In this document: piece by piece, positions 9,558 through 17,348 of the stretch | Numbering within the stretch: the first letter of the stretch is position 1 | Layout: the number at the start of each line of letters is the position of its first letter | From: a virus | Length of the DNA stretch: 64,000 bases | IMG/VR virus record: IMGVR_UViG_3300032294_002612 | Location: 1-64,000 of that record | Strand: one strand, 5' to 3' | The notes under the pieces: generated by a model | What the model was told of the DNA's origin: nothing | The model's input: the letters and a program-made list of their open reading frames with translations, nothing else | The model's database searches: none | Translations under genes and position numbers: made by a program

Positions 9558-10145
9558 ATGTCGTCTTTAATTAATTCACGGGTGTTCGATATCATCAAAG
9601 AAGATGTCGAATCTCTTGATGGTCGTATTGTTTTATTAAAAGGAAATTATTGCGGTGGTAAGAGCAAATGCTCTGGCCTTTTTTATATGGATTCTAATGA
9701 TGATCCAGTTATCAAAGTAGCTAAAGGAAACCTAGAAGAAGAAGAGTGGTTTGGCGTTCTTATTCATGAGTATTGCCACTTTATACAGTGGAGAGATGAT
9801 TCAAAATTATGGAATCGTTTTTGTGATTATGATATATCATATTCTCAAATTATATCAAAACCACAAAAATATAAAAAAGAATTACAAGCATTAATGGAAC
9901 TAGAAATAGATTGTGAAAAATGTGCCACAAGTATTATAAAAAATAATAAGCTATTCGATTATAAGAATTATGCCCAAACCGCAAATGCAATTCTATATAA
10001 ATATGCAATGTTATATAAATATGGAAAATGGCCGAATGACAATAGAAAATATCAAAAAGTACAAGAATTTTGCCCAAAAAGAATTCTAAAATCTTATAAA
10101 GAATATCTGGAAATACCAGAACGTGTTATTCAATATTATAAATAG
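9558..10145 (+). CDS. Putative zinc metalloprotease (HExxH protein)
   Basis: 195 aa from the ATG at 9558; a TTG one codon upstream is less likely. The zincin motif HEYCH is at about residues 75-79 (LIHEYCHFIQW), with a further Glu-rich helix (LMELEID) that could give the third zinc ligand. The family is not recognised beyond this gluzincin-like core. No signal peptide is seen, so it should act inside the cell or be packaged. An AGTGTAAATA element precedes it. Confidence 0.65.
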   Translation: MSSLINSRVFDIIKEDVESLDGRIVLLKGNYCGGKSKCSGLFYMDSNDDPVIKVAKGNLEEEEWFGVLIHEYCHFIQWRDDSKLWNRFCDYDISYSQIISKPQKYKKELQALMELEIDCEKCATSIIKNNKLFDYKNYAQTANAILYKYAMLYKYGKWPNDNRKYQKVQEFCPKRILKSYKEYLEIPERVIQYYK

Positions 10146-10389
10146 AGTCAGATTCGTCAAGGGGAATAATTAGCCCATTTTCTATAATAAATTGATTTAA
10201 TTCTTCTTTGCTATCTGCGATAACCATTGTGTATGGACTTGAAGCTCCGCCAGCGCATTGTAGTGGGGATATAATTACTTTATTAGTAACTGCATCATAA
10301 ATCATCCACCATTCAGTTTCGTTTACTAATATTCCGTCTACCACCGGAATGACATCTGGACGTTCTTGATTTGAATATATTCTAATCAT
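10126..10389 (-). CDS. Unrecognised protein downstream of the LRR gene
   Basis: 87 aa from an ATG that overlaps the LRR stop codon (ATGA), which favours this start over one 10 codons upstream. The sequence (WWMIYDAVTNKVIISP and a Ser/Glu-rich C-terminus) resembles short beta-rich virion-associated proteins. It converges on the metalloprotease gene, sharing 20 nt at the 3' ends. Confidence 0.6.
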   Translation of the reverse strand: MIRIYSNQERPDVIPVVDGILVNETEWWMIYDAVTNKVIISPLQCAGGASSPYTMVIADSKEELNQFIIENGLIIPLDESDSIYNIE

Positions 10390-11489
10390 AATAAATTTAT
10401 TCCCGTAAATACTGTCCAACCACGACCTGTTAGAATCGCAACATTTGTTATGCCTTGACCGGTTGGGCGTGAATTAGTTCCACCTAAATTTAATATGCAT
10501 GCTCCATTTAATATTGGAGTTCCCGTTGTTCTTCCGGCAGCAACAAAAGATGCAAGAATCGAATTGACCGCACTAGCTCTTAATTGATTTGTTTGTGCTT
10601 GAAAGTTGCCCAATCTATTAGAAACAGAACCGCCAGCAAATCCAGTTAATTGATTTATAAAACAAACAAAAGTTTGCAAACCAGTCAGTCCACTCAGACT
10701 TGGAATAGAATCTGTGAGTTGGTTTGATTCGCAACGAAAAGTTTGCAAATTGCTCAATCCACTTAGACTTGGAATAGAACCTGTGAGTTGGTTGTCAGCG
10801 CAGCGAAAATCTCGCAAATTATTCAACCCACTTACACTTGGAATAGAACCTGTCAGTTGGTTTGATTGACAGTGAAACTCTCGCAAATTATTCAACCCGA
10901 TAAGACTCGCGATCGGACCTGTTAATTTACTTACTCCCTGTTGACTATTACAATAAAAGTTTTCCAAACTACTCAGCCCACTCAGACTTGGAATCTGCCC
11001 TGTGAGCTGGTTTTGATGGCAAGAGAAACGTCGCAAATTACTCAGCCCACTCAGACTTGGAATCTGCCCTGTGAGCTGGTTTTGATGGCAATAAAAAGTA
11101 TGTAAATTGCTCAACCCACTTAAAATTGGAATAGAGCCTGTAAGTTGGTTTATGGCGCAATGAAACAGTTGCAAATTCTCCAACCCACTTAGACTTGGAA
11201 TAGAACCTGTGTGTAAATTTATGGCGCAATTAAAAACTTCCAAACTTGTCATTCCACTTAAGGATGGAAGCGTTCCTGACACTTTATTGTCAAGATATAT
11301 TAACTCTTTGAGGTTTACATTATTTGCGTATCCGCTAATTGCTGTAATGTCATTATTATTACATGTAAATAATGTTAAATTAGGAAAAGCAGAAATATTA
11401 ACAGTTCCACCCAGTCTTGGAGAGCTTGTTCCACAGTTAATTTGTGTAACCGTTGGATTATTTTGTAAAATTAAATTAATTCCAGCCAT
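10386..11489 (-). CDS. Leucine-rich-repeat virion protein
   Basis: 367 aa made of about a dozen 22-24-residue leucine-rich repeats of the plant-like type, with the pattern LSGLxNLxxFxCxxNQLTGSIP (about residues 60-300). Each repeat has a Cys in the consensus where Leu is usual in other LRRs. LRRs form a curved solenoid that binds other proteins. The gene lies among fibre-like genes and follows a short structural gene, so a tail-tip receptor-binding role is inferred. The DNA repeats are also visible and could support repeat-number variation. Confidence 0.8.
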   Translation of the reverse strand: MAGINLILQNNPTVTQINCGTSSPRLGGTVNISAFPNLTLFTCNNNDITAISGYANNVNLKELIYLDNKVSGTLPSLSGMTSLEVFNCAINLHTGSIPSLSGLENLQLFHCAINQLTGSIPILSGLSNLHTFYCHQNQLTGQIPSLSGLSNLRRFSCHQNQLTGQIPSLSGLSSLENFYCNSQQGVSKLTGPIASLIGLNNLREFHCQSNQLTGSIPSVSGLNNLRDFRCADNQLTGSIPSLSGLSNLQTFRCESNQLTDSIPSLSGLTGLQTFVCFINQLTGFAGGSVSNRLGNFQAQTNQLRASAVNSILASFVAAGRTTGTPILNGACILNLGGTNSRPTGQGITNVAILTGRGWTVFTGINLL

Positions 11490-11490
11490 A

Positions 11491-11745
11491 TTAAGAGAAT
11501 GTTTTGTTATAGTTTACACTAGAAGTTAAGATTTGTGAACTTCCATCACCCCAATTGGCGGTGACTTGACCATTTCCAAAATGAACGTTAAAAGCGGTCA
11601 ATGTTTTACCAGATGGGTTAACAATAAAATCCCAAAATAAGCCACTAACAATAGACGTTTGTGGCCAAATTAATTTATTATTATAATAAACCTGTCTGGC
11701 TGATAATCCATTATATTTAATATCAGTGGCTTGGTCAAGTCTCAT
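11491..11745 (-). CDS. Small beta-rich structural protein
   Basis: 84 aa. It contains NGLSARQVYYNNKLIWP and a C-terminal PKD-like strand pair around NWGDGSSQ, both common in phage tail proteins. The ATG overlaps the preceding fibre stop (TAATG). The LRR protein starts just after this stop in another frame. An in-frame stop just upstream of the LRR ATG argues for two separate genes rather than a frameshifted fusion. Confidence 0.6.
   Translation of the reverse strand: MRLDQATDIKYNGLSARQVYYNNKLIWPQTSIVSGLFWDFIVNPSGKTLTAFNVHFGNGQVTANWGDGSSQILTSSVNYNKTFS
11511..11520 (-). promoter_or_regulatory. Candidate late promoter element, AGTGTAAACT
   Basis: The minus strand reads AGTGTAAACTAT at the 3' end of the small structural gene, 21 nt before the LRR gene ATG. 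It could give the LRR gene its own transcript. Confidence 0.4.
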
Positions 11746-12635
11746 TATGTTAAGATATATACCACCCCGCTAATCGGAGTAATAGCATTATACTGTCCAG
11801 TAGTCATTGCACGAATTCCACTTACGTTTCCGAAGTTTTGAGTGTAACGATTATCTAATTCACCAGTTGGGGTTCGGCTAACTTCTGTGTATCCAACCCC
11901 GTTCCATACATAAATTCTTCCGTCATTATTTGTAACATAAACTCTTTGGAAATTTCCACTGGTCCCCGTAAGTGTTTCAAAATTCGTAACTGTGGAAAAA
12001 ATATCCAATGCCGTTCTTTGTGCTTGAACAGTAGCCGCAGTTAAAAGAGTTCTTCCAAATGAAGTAGAATCAGAGATTTGATTTGCGTCAATTCCTTCTC
12101 CGTTTAATATAACCCCAGTCCCATTAACTGTTGGGCGCGTATTAAAACTTGCCCCACTAGCTTTTATATTCCCAGCTACTTCTAATTTTTCAGATGGGGA
12201 ATGCGTATCAATTCCAATTTTGCCATCGTTTTTAATTATTAACCTCTCAGTTCCATCACCAGGATTTTTAGAAGTAAAAAATCTTATATCTCCACCTTGC
12301 CAATTATATTGTTCAAAATCATTATCTTGTATTCCAAAAAATACCCCTCGATCAACCCCGCTATTATTTAAAATTTCTAGCCATGTGGCGGGGCTATTTG
12401 TTTGAAGACTTAATGTATATTGAGAATTTGGATCTACGATACTATTTGCATCATTTCCAATTATTAAACGACCACTTTTTATTTGGTTTCCGGTAGTAAA
12501 AACAATATTACTAGCTGTCGAGTTAATATATCCGCTTAAAAGATTTAAATCCGCACCAGCTATTGGATCCACCTCTTGTTTTAAAGAGGGTGGGTATTCC
12601 TGCTCTGCTTTTCTAATTATGTTTTGAATGGCCAT
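11745..12635 (-). CDS. Tail-fibre-like protein with TTGNQ module
   Basis: 296 aa. Residues about 44-55 carry FTTGNQIKSG, and about 160-172 RPTVNGTGV, the module shared with the fibre genes at the left edge. The central stretch IKNDGKIGIDTHSPSEKLEVAGNI (seen as short blocks) is the classic region just before many phage fibre tips. An AGTGTAATTA element ends 5 nt before the ATG. Role in host attachment is inferred. Confidence 0.7.
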   Translation of the reverse strand: MAIQNIIRKAEQEYPPSLKQEVDPIAGADLNLLSGYINSTASNIVFTTGNQIKSGRLIIGNDANSIVDPNSQYTLSLQTNSPATWLEILNNSGVDRGVFFGIQDNDFEQYNWQGGDIRFFTSKNPGDGTERLIIKNDGKIGIDTHSPSEKLEVAGNIKASGASFNTRPTVNGTGVILNGEGIDANQISDSTSFGRTLLTAATVQAQRTALDIFSTVTNFETLTGTSGNFQRVYVTNNDGRIYVWNGVGYTEVSRTPTGELDNRYTQNFGNVSGIRAMTTGQYNAITPISGVVYILT

Positions 12636-12640
12636 TTAAT

Positions 12641-12650
12641 TAATTACACT
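12641..12650 (-). promoter_or_regulatory. Candidate late promoter element, AGTGTAATTA
   Basis: The minus strand reads AGTGTAATTA, then 5 nt, then the ATG of the fibre-like gene. The same 5-nt geometry recurs before the genes at 39465, 53173 and 60095. Confidence 0.55.
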
Positions 12651-13376
12651 TTATTTTTTTAAATTTTCGAAAGATTCTATTATATAAGATAAAATTTCTG
12701 ATCTTACGATATCCTCCCGGCCAAATTCAAAAGTATGGATACCCCGTTCTTTGGCGCAATCTTTATCGAATAGTTCAAATACTTTATTAAACCCACTCTG
12801 TTTGATGTCTGATTGTTGGGCGTCTCCACAAATAAACAATGTGGAAAAATTAGCCATACGTGTCATTACTAGTAAAAAGTCCTCAACGCGACAATTTTGT
12901 GCCTCATCCATTATAAAACTGGCATTTGAAATATTTAAACCTCTCAAGAAACCCAGCGGAACGCCAACAATTCTTTCGTCCGCCATTAAAGCTTTAACAT
13001 GAGGAATGGGAAGTAATTCATTTAATTTATCAACCAATGGTTGTGTATAAGGTGACATTTTTTCTTCAGATGTGCCTTTAATATACCCAATTCCATGAAC
13101 AGAAGCTTCTACCGGAACGCGGCTGTAATATATTTCACTAGATTTTTTGTCTTTTATTTTTCTTAGCGCGCAGTAAACGGCCAAAATTGTTTTGGCGGTT
13201 CCTGCAACACCTTTAACAATAATTACTTTCGTGTTTTTATCTAGGGCTAGGTTTATAAACTCTTTTTGTTTATTTGTCCATGGTAATTCACGAATGTTTA
13301 AATCTATGGTTGTTTTTGTTTTTTTCTTCTCCGTATACGGAGAAACGTCACGAGGTTTTTCTTTTTTTGACTTCAT
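12651..13376 (-). CDS. phoH: PhoH-like ATPase
   Basis: 241 aa. The Walker A motif GVAGTAKT is at about residues 56-63 and the Walker B motif FIMDEAQN at about 153-160, with PLGFLRG and the GDAQQ sensor-like motif of the PhoH family. PhoH proteins are common in phages and are predicted RNA-linked ATPases, with uncertain role during infection. An AGTGTAAATA element lies 13 nt before the ATG. Confidence 0.85.
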   Translation of the reverse strand: MKSKKEKPRDVSPYTEKKKTKTTIDLNIRELPWTNKQKEFINLALDKNTKVIIVKGVAGTAKTILAVYCALRKIKDKKSSEIYYSRVPVEASVHGIGYIKGTSEEKMSPYTQPLVDKLNELLPIPHVKALMADERIVGVPLGFLRGLNISNASFIMDEAQNCRVEDFLLVMTRMANFSTLFICGDAQQSDIKQSGFNKVFELFDKDCAKERGIHTFEFGREDIVRSEILSYIIESFENLKK

Positions 13377-13389
13377 GAAAGAACACCTA

Positions 13390-13399
13390 TATTTACACT
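13390..13399 (-). promoter_or_regulatory. Candidate late promoter element, AGTGTAAATA
   Basis: The minus strand reads AGTGTAAATATAGG, 13 nt before the phoH ATG. Confidence 0.45.
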
Positions 13400-13465
13400 G
13401 TATATAATCTGGACACTTTTATTTCATTCTTATTAAAAATTTTTTGAACATTTTTAAAAACCGTG

Positions 13466-13475
13466 AGTCTAATTT
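13466..13475 (+). promoter_or_regulatory. Candidate late promoter element, AGTCTAATTT
   Basis: A one-base variant of AGTGTAAT-type elements ending 6 nt before the hsp20 ATG, the common geometry in this window. Confidence 0.4.
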
Positions 13476-13481
13476 TTCACT

Positions 13482-13895
13482 ATGAATATTAATGCAACTC
13501 TTGTACCAAAAACAAATTCTTATAGTGGAACCAATTATACATGGGATCTTGTTGATACTGTAACTCGTGCATGGCCAGCTTGGGATAGCATGTTTGATAT
13601 AGTGGCAAGTCCCAAATATAGTTTTACCCAAACTATTGGCTTTAAAGATAATAAAGATTCTTTTAGTTTAGAAATTGAACTTCCACGTTTTCGTAAAGAA
13701 AATATTAAACTCTCTGCTGAAAATAATATTTTACATATTAGTGCCGAACAGGATAATCTTAAATTTTATCATTCTGTAAGTATTCCTTCAACTTTAGATA
13801 CTAATACAATTGAAGCTAAACTCGATCATGGTGTACTCACGGTTTTAGCTCAAAAAGCTGAGCAAGCTAAACAAAAAACAATTCAAATTAAATAA
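13482..13895 (+). CDS. hsp20: Small heat-shock protein (Hsp20/alpha-crystallin)
   Basis: 137 aa. The alpha-crystallin domain spans about residues 45-137, with ELPRFRKENIKLS and the C-terminal LDHGVLTVLA strand typical of the family. These ATP-independent chaperones keep unfolding proteins soluble; phage versions are proposed to help virion assembly. No Shine-Dalgarno is visible, and an AGTCTAATTT element sits 6 nt before the ATG. Confidence 0.9.
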   Translation: MNINATLVPKTNSYSGTNYTWDLVDTVTRAWPAWDSMFDIVASPKYSFTQTIGFKDNKDSFSLEIELPRFRKENIKLSAENNILHISAEQDNLKFYHSVSIPSTLDTNTIEAKLDHGVLTVLAQKAEQAKQKTIQIK

Positions 13896-13900
13896 ATTAA

Positions 13901-13910
13901 GATGTAAATA
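13901..13910 (+). promoter_or_regulatory. Candidate late promoter element, GATGTAAATA
   Basis: A variant of AGTGTAAATA ending 5 nt before a GTG start, which helps choose that start. Confidence 0.35.
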
Positions 13911-13915
13911 AATGG

Positions 13916-14314
13916 GTGCGGAATATTTTATACGCTTGCTTATCTTTAATAATAATTTTAGGTATTTTACCTAATTATTCTACTAAACCAATAGAAGAAG
14001 ATATTATATTAAATAATGGTTGTTTAATATATTCTATACAATATCAACACGCCTTAATAGCTAAAAAAATATTAGGAGATTCAGATGTTTGGGCAAAAAT
14101 ACTTTTATATAGATTGAAAGGCGCAAAATCGGGACATGCTGTTACTCTTTATGTTTATAAAAATAAAACATATGTGTACGATCCAGCCTTTGCCAGTTAT
14201 CAACTAAGTGAATTTCCAATTTATAATCCTTATAAAATAGTGCAATTGATGCACCCTTTAAGTAAAGTACTCTGGGCAGAATATGCTGAGAATGTATTAT
14301 TATATAATCCTTAA
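13916..14314 (+). CDS. Exported transglutaminase-like/cysteine-peptidase-like protein
   Basis: 132 aa from a GTG. Residues 1-20 form a signal peptide or membrane anchor (hydrophobic ACLSLIIILGILP). The remainder shows an ordered Cys-His-Asp pattern: NNGCLIYS (about residue 36), GHAVTLYVY (about 73) and YVYDPAF (about 85). This is the arrangement of transglutaminase-like cysteine enzymes. It could modify or cut cell-envelope proteins. Catalysis is inferred from the residue pattern only. Confidence 0.55.
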   Translation: MRNILYACLSLIIILGILPNYSTKPIEEDIILNNGCLIYSIQYQHALIAKKILGDSDVWAKILLYRLKGAKSGHAVTLYVYKNKTYVYDPAFASYQLSEFPIYNPYKIVQLMHPLSKVLWAEYAENVLLYNP

Positions 14315-14339
14315 GTAGAAAACTTATTCAAAATTATTG

Positions 14340-14370
14340 CCTAGCCACATTCATTAACGAGTGCGGCTGG
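14340..14370. terminator. Hairpin between convergent genes (possible bidirectional terminator)
   Basis: A 12-bp stem with one mismatch (CTAGCCACATTC with GAGTGCGGCTGG) and a 6-nt loop, lying between a plus-strand and minus-strand genes. It is followed by an A-run on the plus strand, and the T-run for termination is weak. It overlaps the end of the 33-aa minus-strand ORF. Confidence 0.4.
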
Positions 14371-14455
14371 GAAAAAACTCTGTAAGCATTGCTCCATACC
14401 CAAGAAATATAAAACTTAAATTGACCATAGTCATTATAGTAACAAATAACATCAT
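14354..14455 (-). CDS. Micro-membrane protein (33 aa)
   Basis: 33 aa, MMLFVTIMTMVNLSFIFLGY then a short polar tail: one membrane segment and little else. It has one of the best Shine-Dalgarno sequences in the window (AAAGGAGGT, about 7 nt before the ATG), which supports it as a real gene despite its size. Function unknown. It lies downstream of the 500-aa structural gene. Confidence 0.6.
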   Translation of the reverse strand: MMLFVTIMTMVNLSFIFLGYGAMLTEFFPSRTR

Positions 14456-14519
14456 TAATAACACCTCCTTTCATACTATATATTACAGCAGAAATGGTGC
14501 CAATCAAGTTACAATATTG

Positions 14520-16022
14520 TTACCTAGTTTCGCGCCACTGTAAACTAGCAAAAGTATTACTTGCATTAGTGCCAATTCCAGATCCAATTATAACAAAAAC
14601 ATTACTATTCGTACTATCGAAATTTTGACTAATATATCCTCTTTTTGCGCTTGATAAAGCTGCTATTTGAGATTGTGCGCTAAATTTTCCAGCACCCTGA
14701 CCGCCAGCAATGCAATATCCTGCGTCTACTAGCATTCCACTTGTAAAATTAACGCTTGTTGCACTAATATTATATTGAACAACACTTTCATCATTTGCGC
14801 TCACCCAAGTACCGCCAACTATTTGCCCTGTGCTTGGAAGTCTCCAAACCTCATAAGTTATTGCATCTGTTAAAGTGTAAATATTGGCCATGTTTGCTCT
14901 GACAACACTACGGTTTGGTTTTCCGTAATATCCAGTTTTTAATGCTATTGCGACTAAAGGAAGACGACTGGTTGTAGTTACAGATCTTGCCACTGTATTT
15001 CTTGCTGAAAAATCTACCCCTGCTTCATTGTAGCCGCCCTCACTAATAACCGTTGCACAAATTTGATCCATCGTATCTGTACCAACTGCGCTGCTATAAT
15101 TTCTAATTTCACATCTGACTGGAAGATTTGGGTTACTCCAATAAACAGTTGGTTTATTATTACTATTATAAAATTCGTGAGCAATCACACTTTCGCCATT
15201 ATGAACAAACCCAGCGCGCACTCTTCCAACCCCAAGCCATTGAAAATCTGATGTAAATAATTGAGTTTTAGTAGGGTCTAAATTAAAACTGGACGCACCA
15301 CTTCCATTACATTTATCAATGTTCCAATTGTTTTGGGCGATTCTTTCTTCCGATACAAATCCAGAAACATCACCTCTTAAAACAAGTGATAAAGTCCCAT
15401 CGCCGCTTTGTTCAAAAAAGATTCCATTATGGTCATCAAAAAGACCAATTCTTTTATTTGTGCCATTACGATATCCTGTAAAATTAAAACTTTGGAAAGT
15501 TAGTTCACTTTTACCTGGCATGTAGTGATGATACATGCGGCTTTGGTGAATGGTAAAATCATTTGCGCCAGTCCCAACTTGCAATATTGCTTTTGCTTGA
15601 TTAACATTGAATGATACAGAAGAATTCACCCCACTAGTTTTAGTTAATAGTTCTGTTTCTTCTCCATAAACATGGGAATAGTCAGCGAGGGTAAATGGAT
15701 TAGATATTCTTTGGCGACCAAATGCATCTATTTGTGCTGATTGACTTGAAAAATTAGTTACATTAACATTAACTGGATTGGTTACAGATACGCTACCAGT
15801 TACGTTTTGAACCGCTGGAAAATTCGCAACAGTGACGTTGCCCGTAACGTTACCAGTTACGTTTTGAACCGCTGGAAAATTCGCAACAGTGACGTTGCCC
15901 GTAACGTTACCAGTTACGTTTTGAACCGCTGGGAAATTGTTTACTAAAACTCCACCAATAACCGAAACTTCTACGGGTGTATTTTGGCCTTCTTGTTCGG
16001 CTTTATGTATTGTTCGGATCAC
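14520..16022 (-). CDS. Virion structural protein with N-terminal 19-residue repeats
   Basis: 500 aa from a GTG. Residues about 28-85 contain near-identical 19-residue repeats (NFPAVQNVTGNVTGNVTVA type). DAFGRQRISNPFTLADY (about 101-117) and the beta-rich remainder resemble a family of phage capsid- or tail-decorating proteins. The exact virion location is unknown. A TGTGTAATGG element ends 7 nt before the GTG. Confidence 0.7.
   Translation of the reverse strand: MIRTIHKAEQEGQNTPVEVSVIGGVLVNNFPAVQNVTGNVTGNVTVANFPAVQNVTGNVTGNVTVANFPAVQNVTGSVSVTNPVNVNVTNFSSQSAQIDAFGRQRISNPFTLADYSHVYGEETELLTKTSGVNSSVSFNVNQAKAILQVGTGANDFTIHQSRMYHHYMPGKSELTFQSFNFTGYRNGTNKRIGLFDDHNGIFFEQSGDGTLSLVLRGDVSGFVSEERIAQNNWNIDKCNGSGASSFNLDPTKTQLFTSDFQWLGVGRVRAGFVHNGESVIAHEFYNSNNKPTVYWSNPNLPVRCEIRNYSSAVGTDTMDQICATVISEGGYNEAGVDFSARNTVARSVTTTSRLPLVAIALKTGYYGKPNRSVVRANMANIYTLTDAITYEVWRLPSTGQIVGGTWVSANDESVVQYNISATSVNFTSGMLVDAGYCIAGGQGAGKFSAQSQIAALSSAKRGYISQNFDSTNSNVFVIIGSGIGTNASNTFASLQWRETR
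15794..15936. repeat. 57-bp in-frame tandem repeat
   Basis: Two near-identical 57-bp units plus a partial third, starting with ACCAGTTACGTTTTGAACCG. They encode the 19-residue repeats of the 500-aa structural protein. The near identity at DNA level suggests recent duplication. Confidence 0.8.
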
Positions 16023-16029
16023 TTATATA

Positions 16030-16039
16030 CCATTACACA
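16030..16039 (-). promoter_or_regulatory. Candidate late promoter element, TGTGTAATGG
   Basis: The minus strand reads TGTGTAATGG, ending 7 nt before the GTG of the 500-aa structural gene. Confidence 0.45.
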
Positions 16040-16079
16040 TTTTTTTATTCTTTTTTTTAATTATTAATATAATGTTTAT

Positions 16080-16238
16080 ATGAAACAGTGTCAAATGCAC
16101 ATATCCCCAGCGCCCGAATGTCTTGTTCCATGCCCAGAAGAAGCTACCGAAATACTAACATTAGGTAATCATACAGATATGTTCCTTTGTAAAGAACACT
16201 ACAAGTCTTTTAATAATCTTCATAAACAAGAAGATTAA
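16080..16238 (+). CDS. Small cysteine-rich (zinc-binding?) protein
   Basis: 52 aa. Cys4, Cys14, Cys18, Cys37 and His40 could form a small zinc site. No family is recognised. The stretch after it (16239-16598) has no convincing gene: it is very AT-rich with TATATA tracts and marks the border between the AT-rich left part and the GC-richer cluster. Confidence 0.5.
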   Translation: MKQCQMHISPAPECLVPCPEEATEILTLGNHTDMFLCKEHYKSFNNLHKQED

Positions 16239-16564
16239 ATTAAAATCTAGAAAAATAAAAACCCCGCCGAATTTTTAGATTTGATTATTATTATTTAGGC
16301 TATTTTACTCTTAAAGTTTTAAAAAAGGGTAGGGGGTGGTATATATAAAGAAATATCCACTTCTCTATATATAAGAATAAGGATATATATAGATTATAAT
16401 AGAATTATAAGATAGACTAGTTAAATTAAATTAATTAAAATAAATGATGAGGAGATTGAAATTTCACCCCCCCGGCTCTAAAAATTAAAACGCCTGTTCG
16501 AATTTTTTCAAAAATGGGGAGGGGGTATCAACAAAAATAATTTGCAGAATCGCAAAAAAATCCC

Positions 16565-16592
16565 TTGCGTTTTGCGTGATCCGTGGTAGAGT
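16565..16592 (+). promoter_or_regulatory. Sigma70-type promoter, leaderless geometry
   Basis: TTGCGT, 16 nt, TAGAGT, then 6 nt to ATG 16599. The upstream block AAAAAAATCCCTTGC recurs at 18071 and 19330. Confidence 0.6.
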
Positions 16593-16598
16593 GTATAC

Positions 16599-16781
16599 AT
16601 GAAGAAGAAATACTACACCAGCACAGAGATCATCGAATACGCCGAACAGGTCGGCGCAGTCTGCACCTTCGCCTCGCTCGGTCTGCGAGTGTTCAAAGGA
16701 TGGACGGCCAAGGGTTCTTATGAGGTCAAGTTCCATAGGGTCGAGCCTTGCGTGTGGCAGAAAAGAATCGTCAGAAAATAA
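16599..16781 (+). CDS. Small unrecognised early-type protein
   Basis: 60 aa, basic (MKKKYYTSTEIIEYAEQVG...). No family recognised. The ATG lies 6 nt after a -10 box, so translation should begin on a leaderless mRNA. First gene of the GC-richer cluster. Confidence 0.6.
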   Translation: MKKKYYTSTEIIEYAEQVGAVCTFASLGLRVFKGWTAKGSYEVKFHRVEPCVWQKRIVRK

Positions 16782-16785
16782 TCCC

Positions 16786-16813
16786 TTGACTTTTCGCACC
16801 ACTCTGATAGATT
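16786..16813 (+). promoter_or_regulatory. Sigma70-type promoter, leaderless geometry
   Basis: TTGACT, 16 nt, TAGATT, then 6 nt to ATG 16820. Confidence 0.65.
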
Positions 16814-16819
16814 AAATAC

Positions 16820-16999
16820 ATGAAAGAAAACACACCACAAAAAGGCCAGCTCTGGGTGAGCGGCGCAACAGTCTACCGCGTCATCCGTAACGAAGGCGAT
16901 AAGACCCACGCTCATCATCATGGTAAAATGAGCCTGTTCTACACGCGCAATCTGAAGATTGCGACCCCTTCCCAAGTCGCGGAATACTTGGGAAAATAG
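16820..16999 (+). CDS. Small unrecognised protein
   Basis: 59 aa (MKENTPQKGQLWVSGATVYRV...). The His cluster HAHHHGK and a short beta pattern (QLWVSGATVYRVI) are visible; no family recognised. It has its own promoter with a 6-nt gap. Confidence 0.6.
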   Translation: MKENTPQKGQLWVSGATVYRVIRNEGDKTHAHHHGKMSLFYTRNLKIATPSQVAEYLGK

Positions 17000-17000
17000 T

Positions 17001-17029
17001 TTGACAATCACCACAAAAACAAACAGAAT
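17001..17029 (+). promoter_or_regulatory. Sigma70-type promoter, leaderless geometry
   Basis: TTGACA, 17 nt, CAGAAT, then 6 nt to ATG 17036. The -35 box begins 1 nt after the preceding stop codon. Confidence 0.6.
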
Positions 17030-17035
17030 AACAAC

Positions 17036-17251
17036 ATGACAAAAAAACAATTCACCGCCATCGCTCACATCTTGGGCAAGCGTCTCGCTGAAAAACAACA
17101 CGCTCCCATCGGAGAATACGAAGCTGTCGAAGTCCTCGCTTTTGACTTGGCGAAATACTTTGCCGAACAAAATCCTCGTTTCGACGAAAGTCGCTTTTTG
17201 GAAGCTGTCTCTAATCACACCCCTAACATTCCCGTGGGATCATATAAATAA
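17036..17251 (+). CDS. Small unrecognised protein
   Basis: 71 aa, helical (MTKKQFTAIAHILGKRLAEK...). No family recognised. It heads a run of at least five small overlapping or adjacent genes ending at 17906. Confidence 0.6.
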   Translation: MTKKQFTAIAHILGKRLAEKQHAPIGEYEAVEVLAFDLAKYFAEQNPRFDESRFLEAVSNHTPNIPVGSYK

Positions 17252-17254
17252 ACT

Positions 17255-17344
17255 ATGTCAATCTGGGTTCCACTCTTCTACCTGTGCATCATGCCAGCCG
17301 CTTGCGGATTCTTAATCCTCTGGGCCGATTCCAGAAAAAAATAA
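17255..17344 (+). CDS. Micro-membrane protein (29 aa)
   Basis: MSIWVPLFYLCIMPAACGF then LILWADSRKK: a single membrane helix with a basic C-terminus. It starts 3 nt after the previous stop, too close for its own promoter, so it is translated from the same mRNA. Function unknown. Confidence 0.5.
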   Translation: MSIWVPLFYLCIMPAACGFLILWADSRKK

Positions 17345-17348
17345 TCAC

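Noticed and set aside
11489-11491. Programmed frameshift joining the 84-aa protein to the LRR protein
   Set aside because: A stop codon lies just upstream in the LRR frame, there is no slippery heptamer, and an AGTGTAA element stands before the LRR ATG.
16485-17218. Minus-strand open frames opposite the first early genes
   Set aside because: They overlap plus-strand genes that have promoters and ATGA coupling; the frames are shadows of GC-richer coding DNA.
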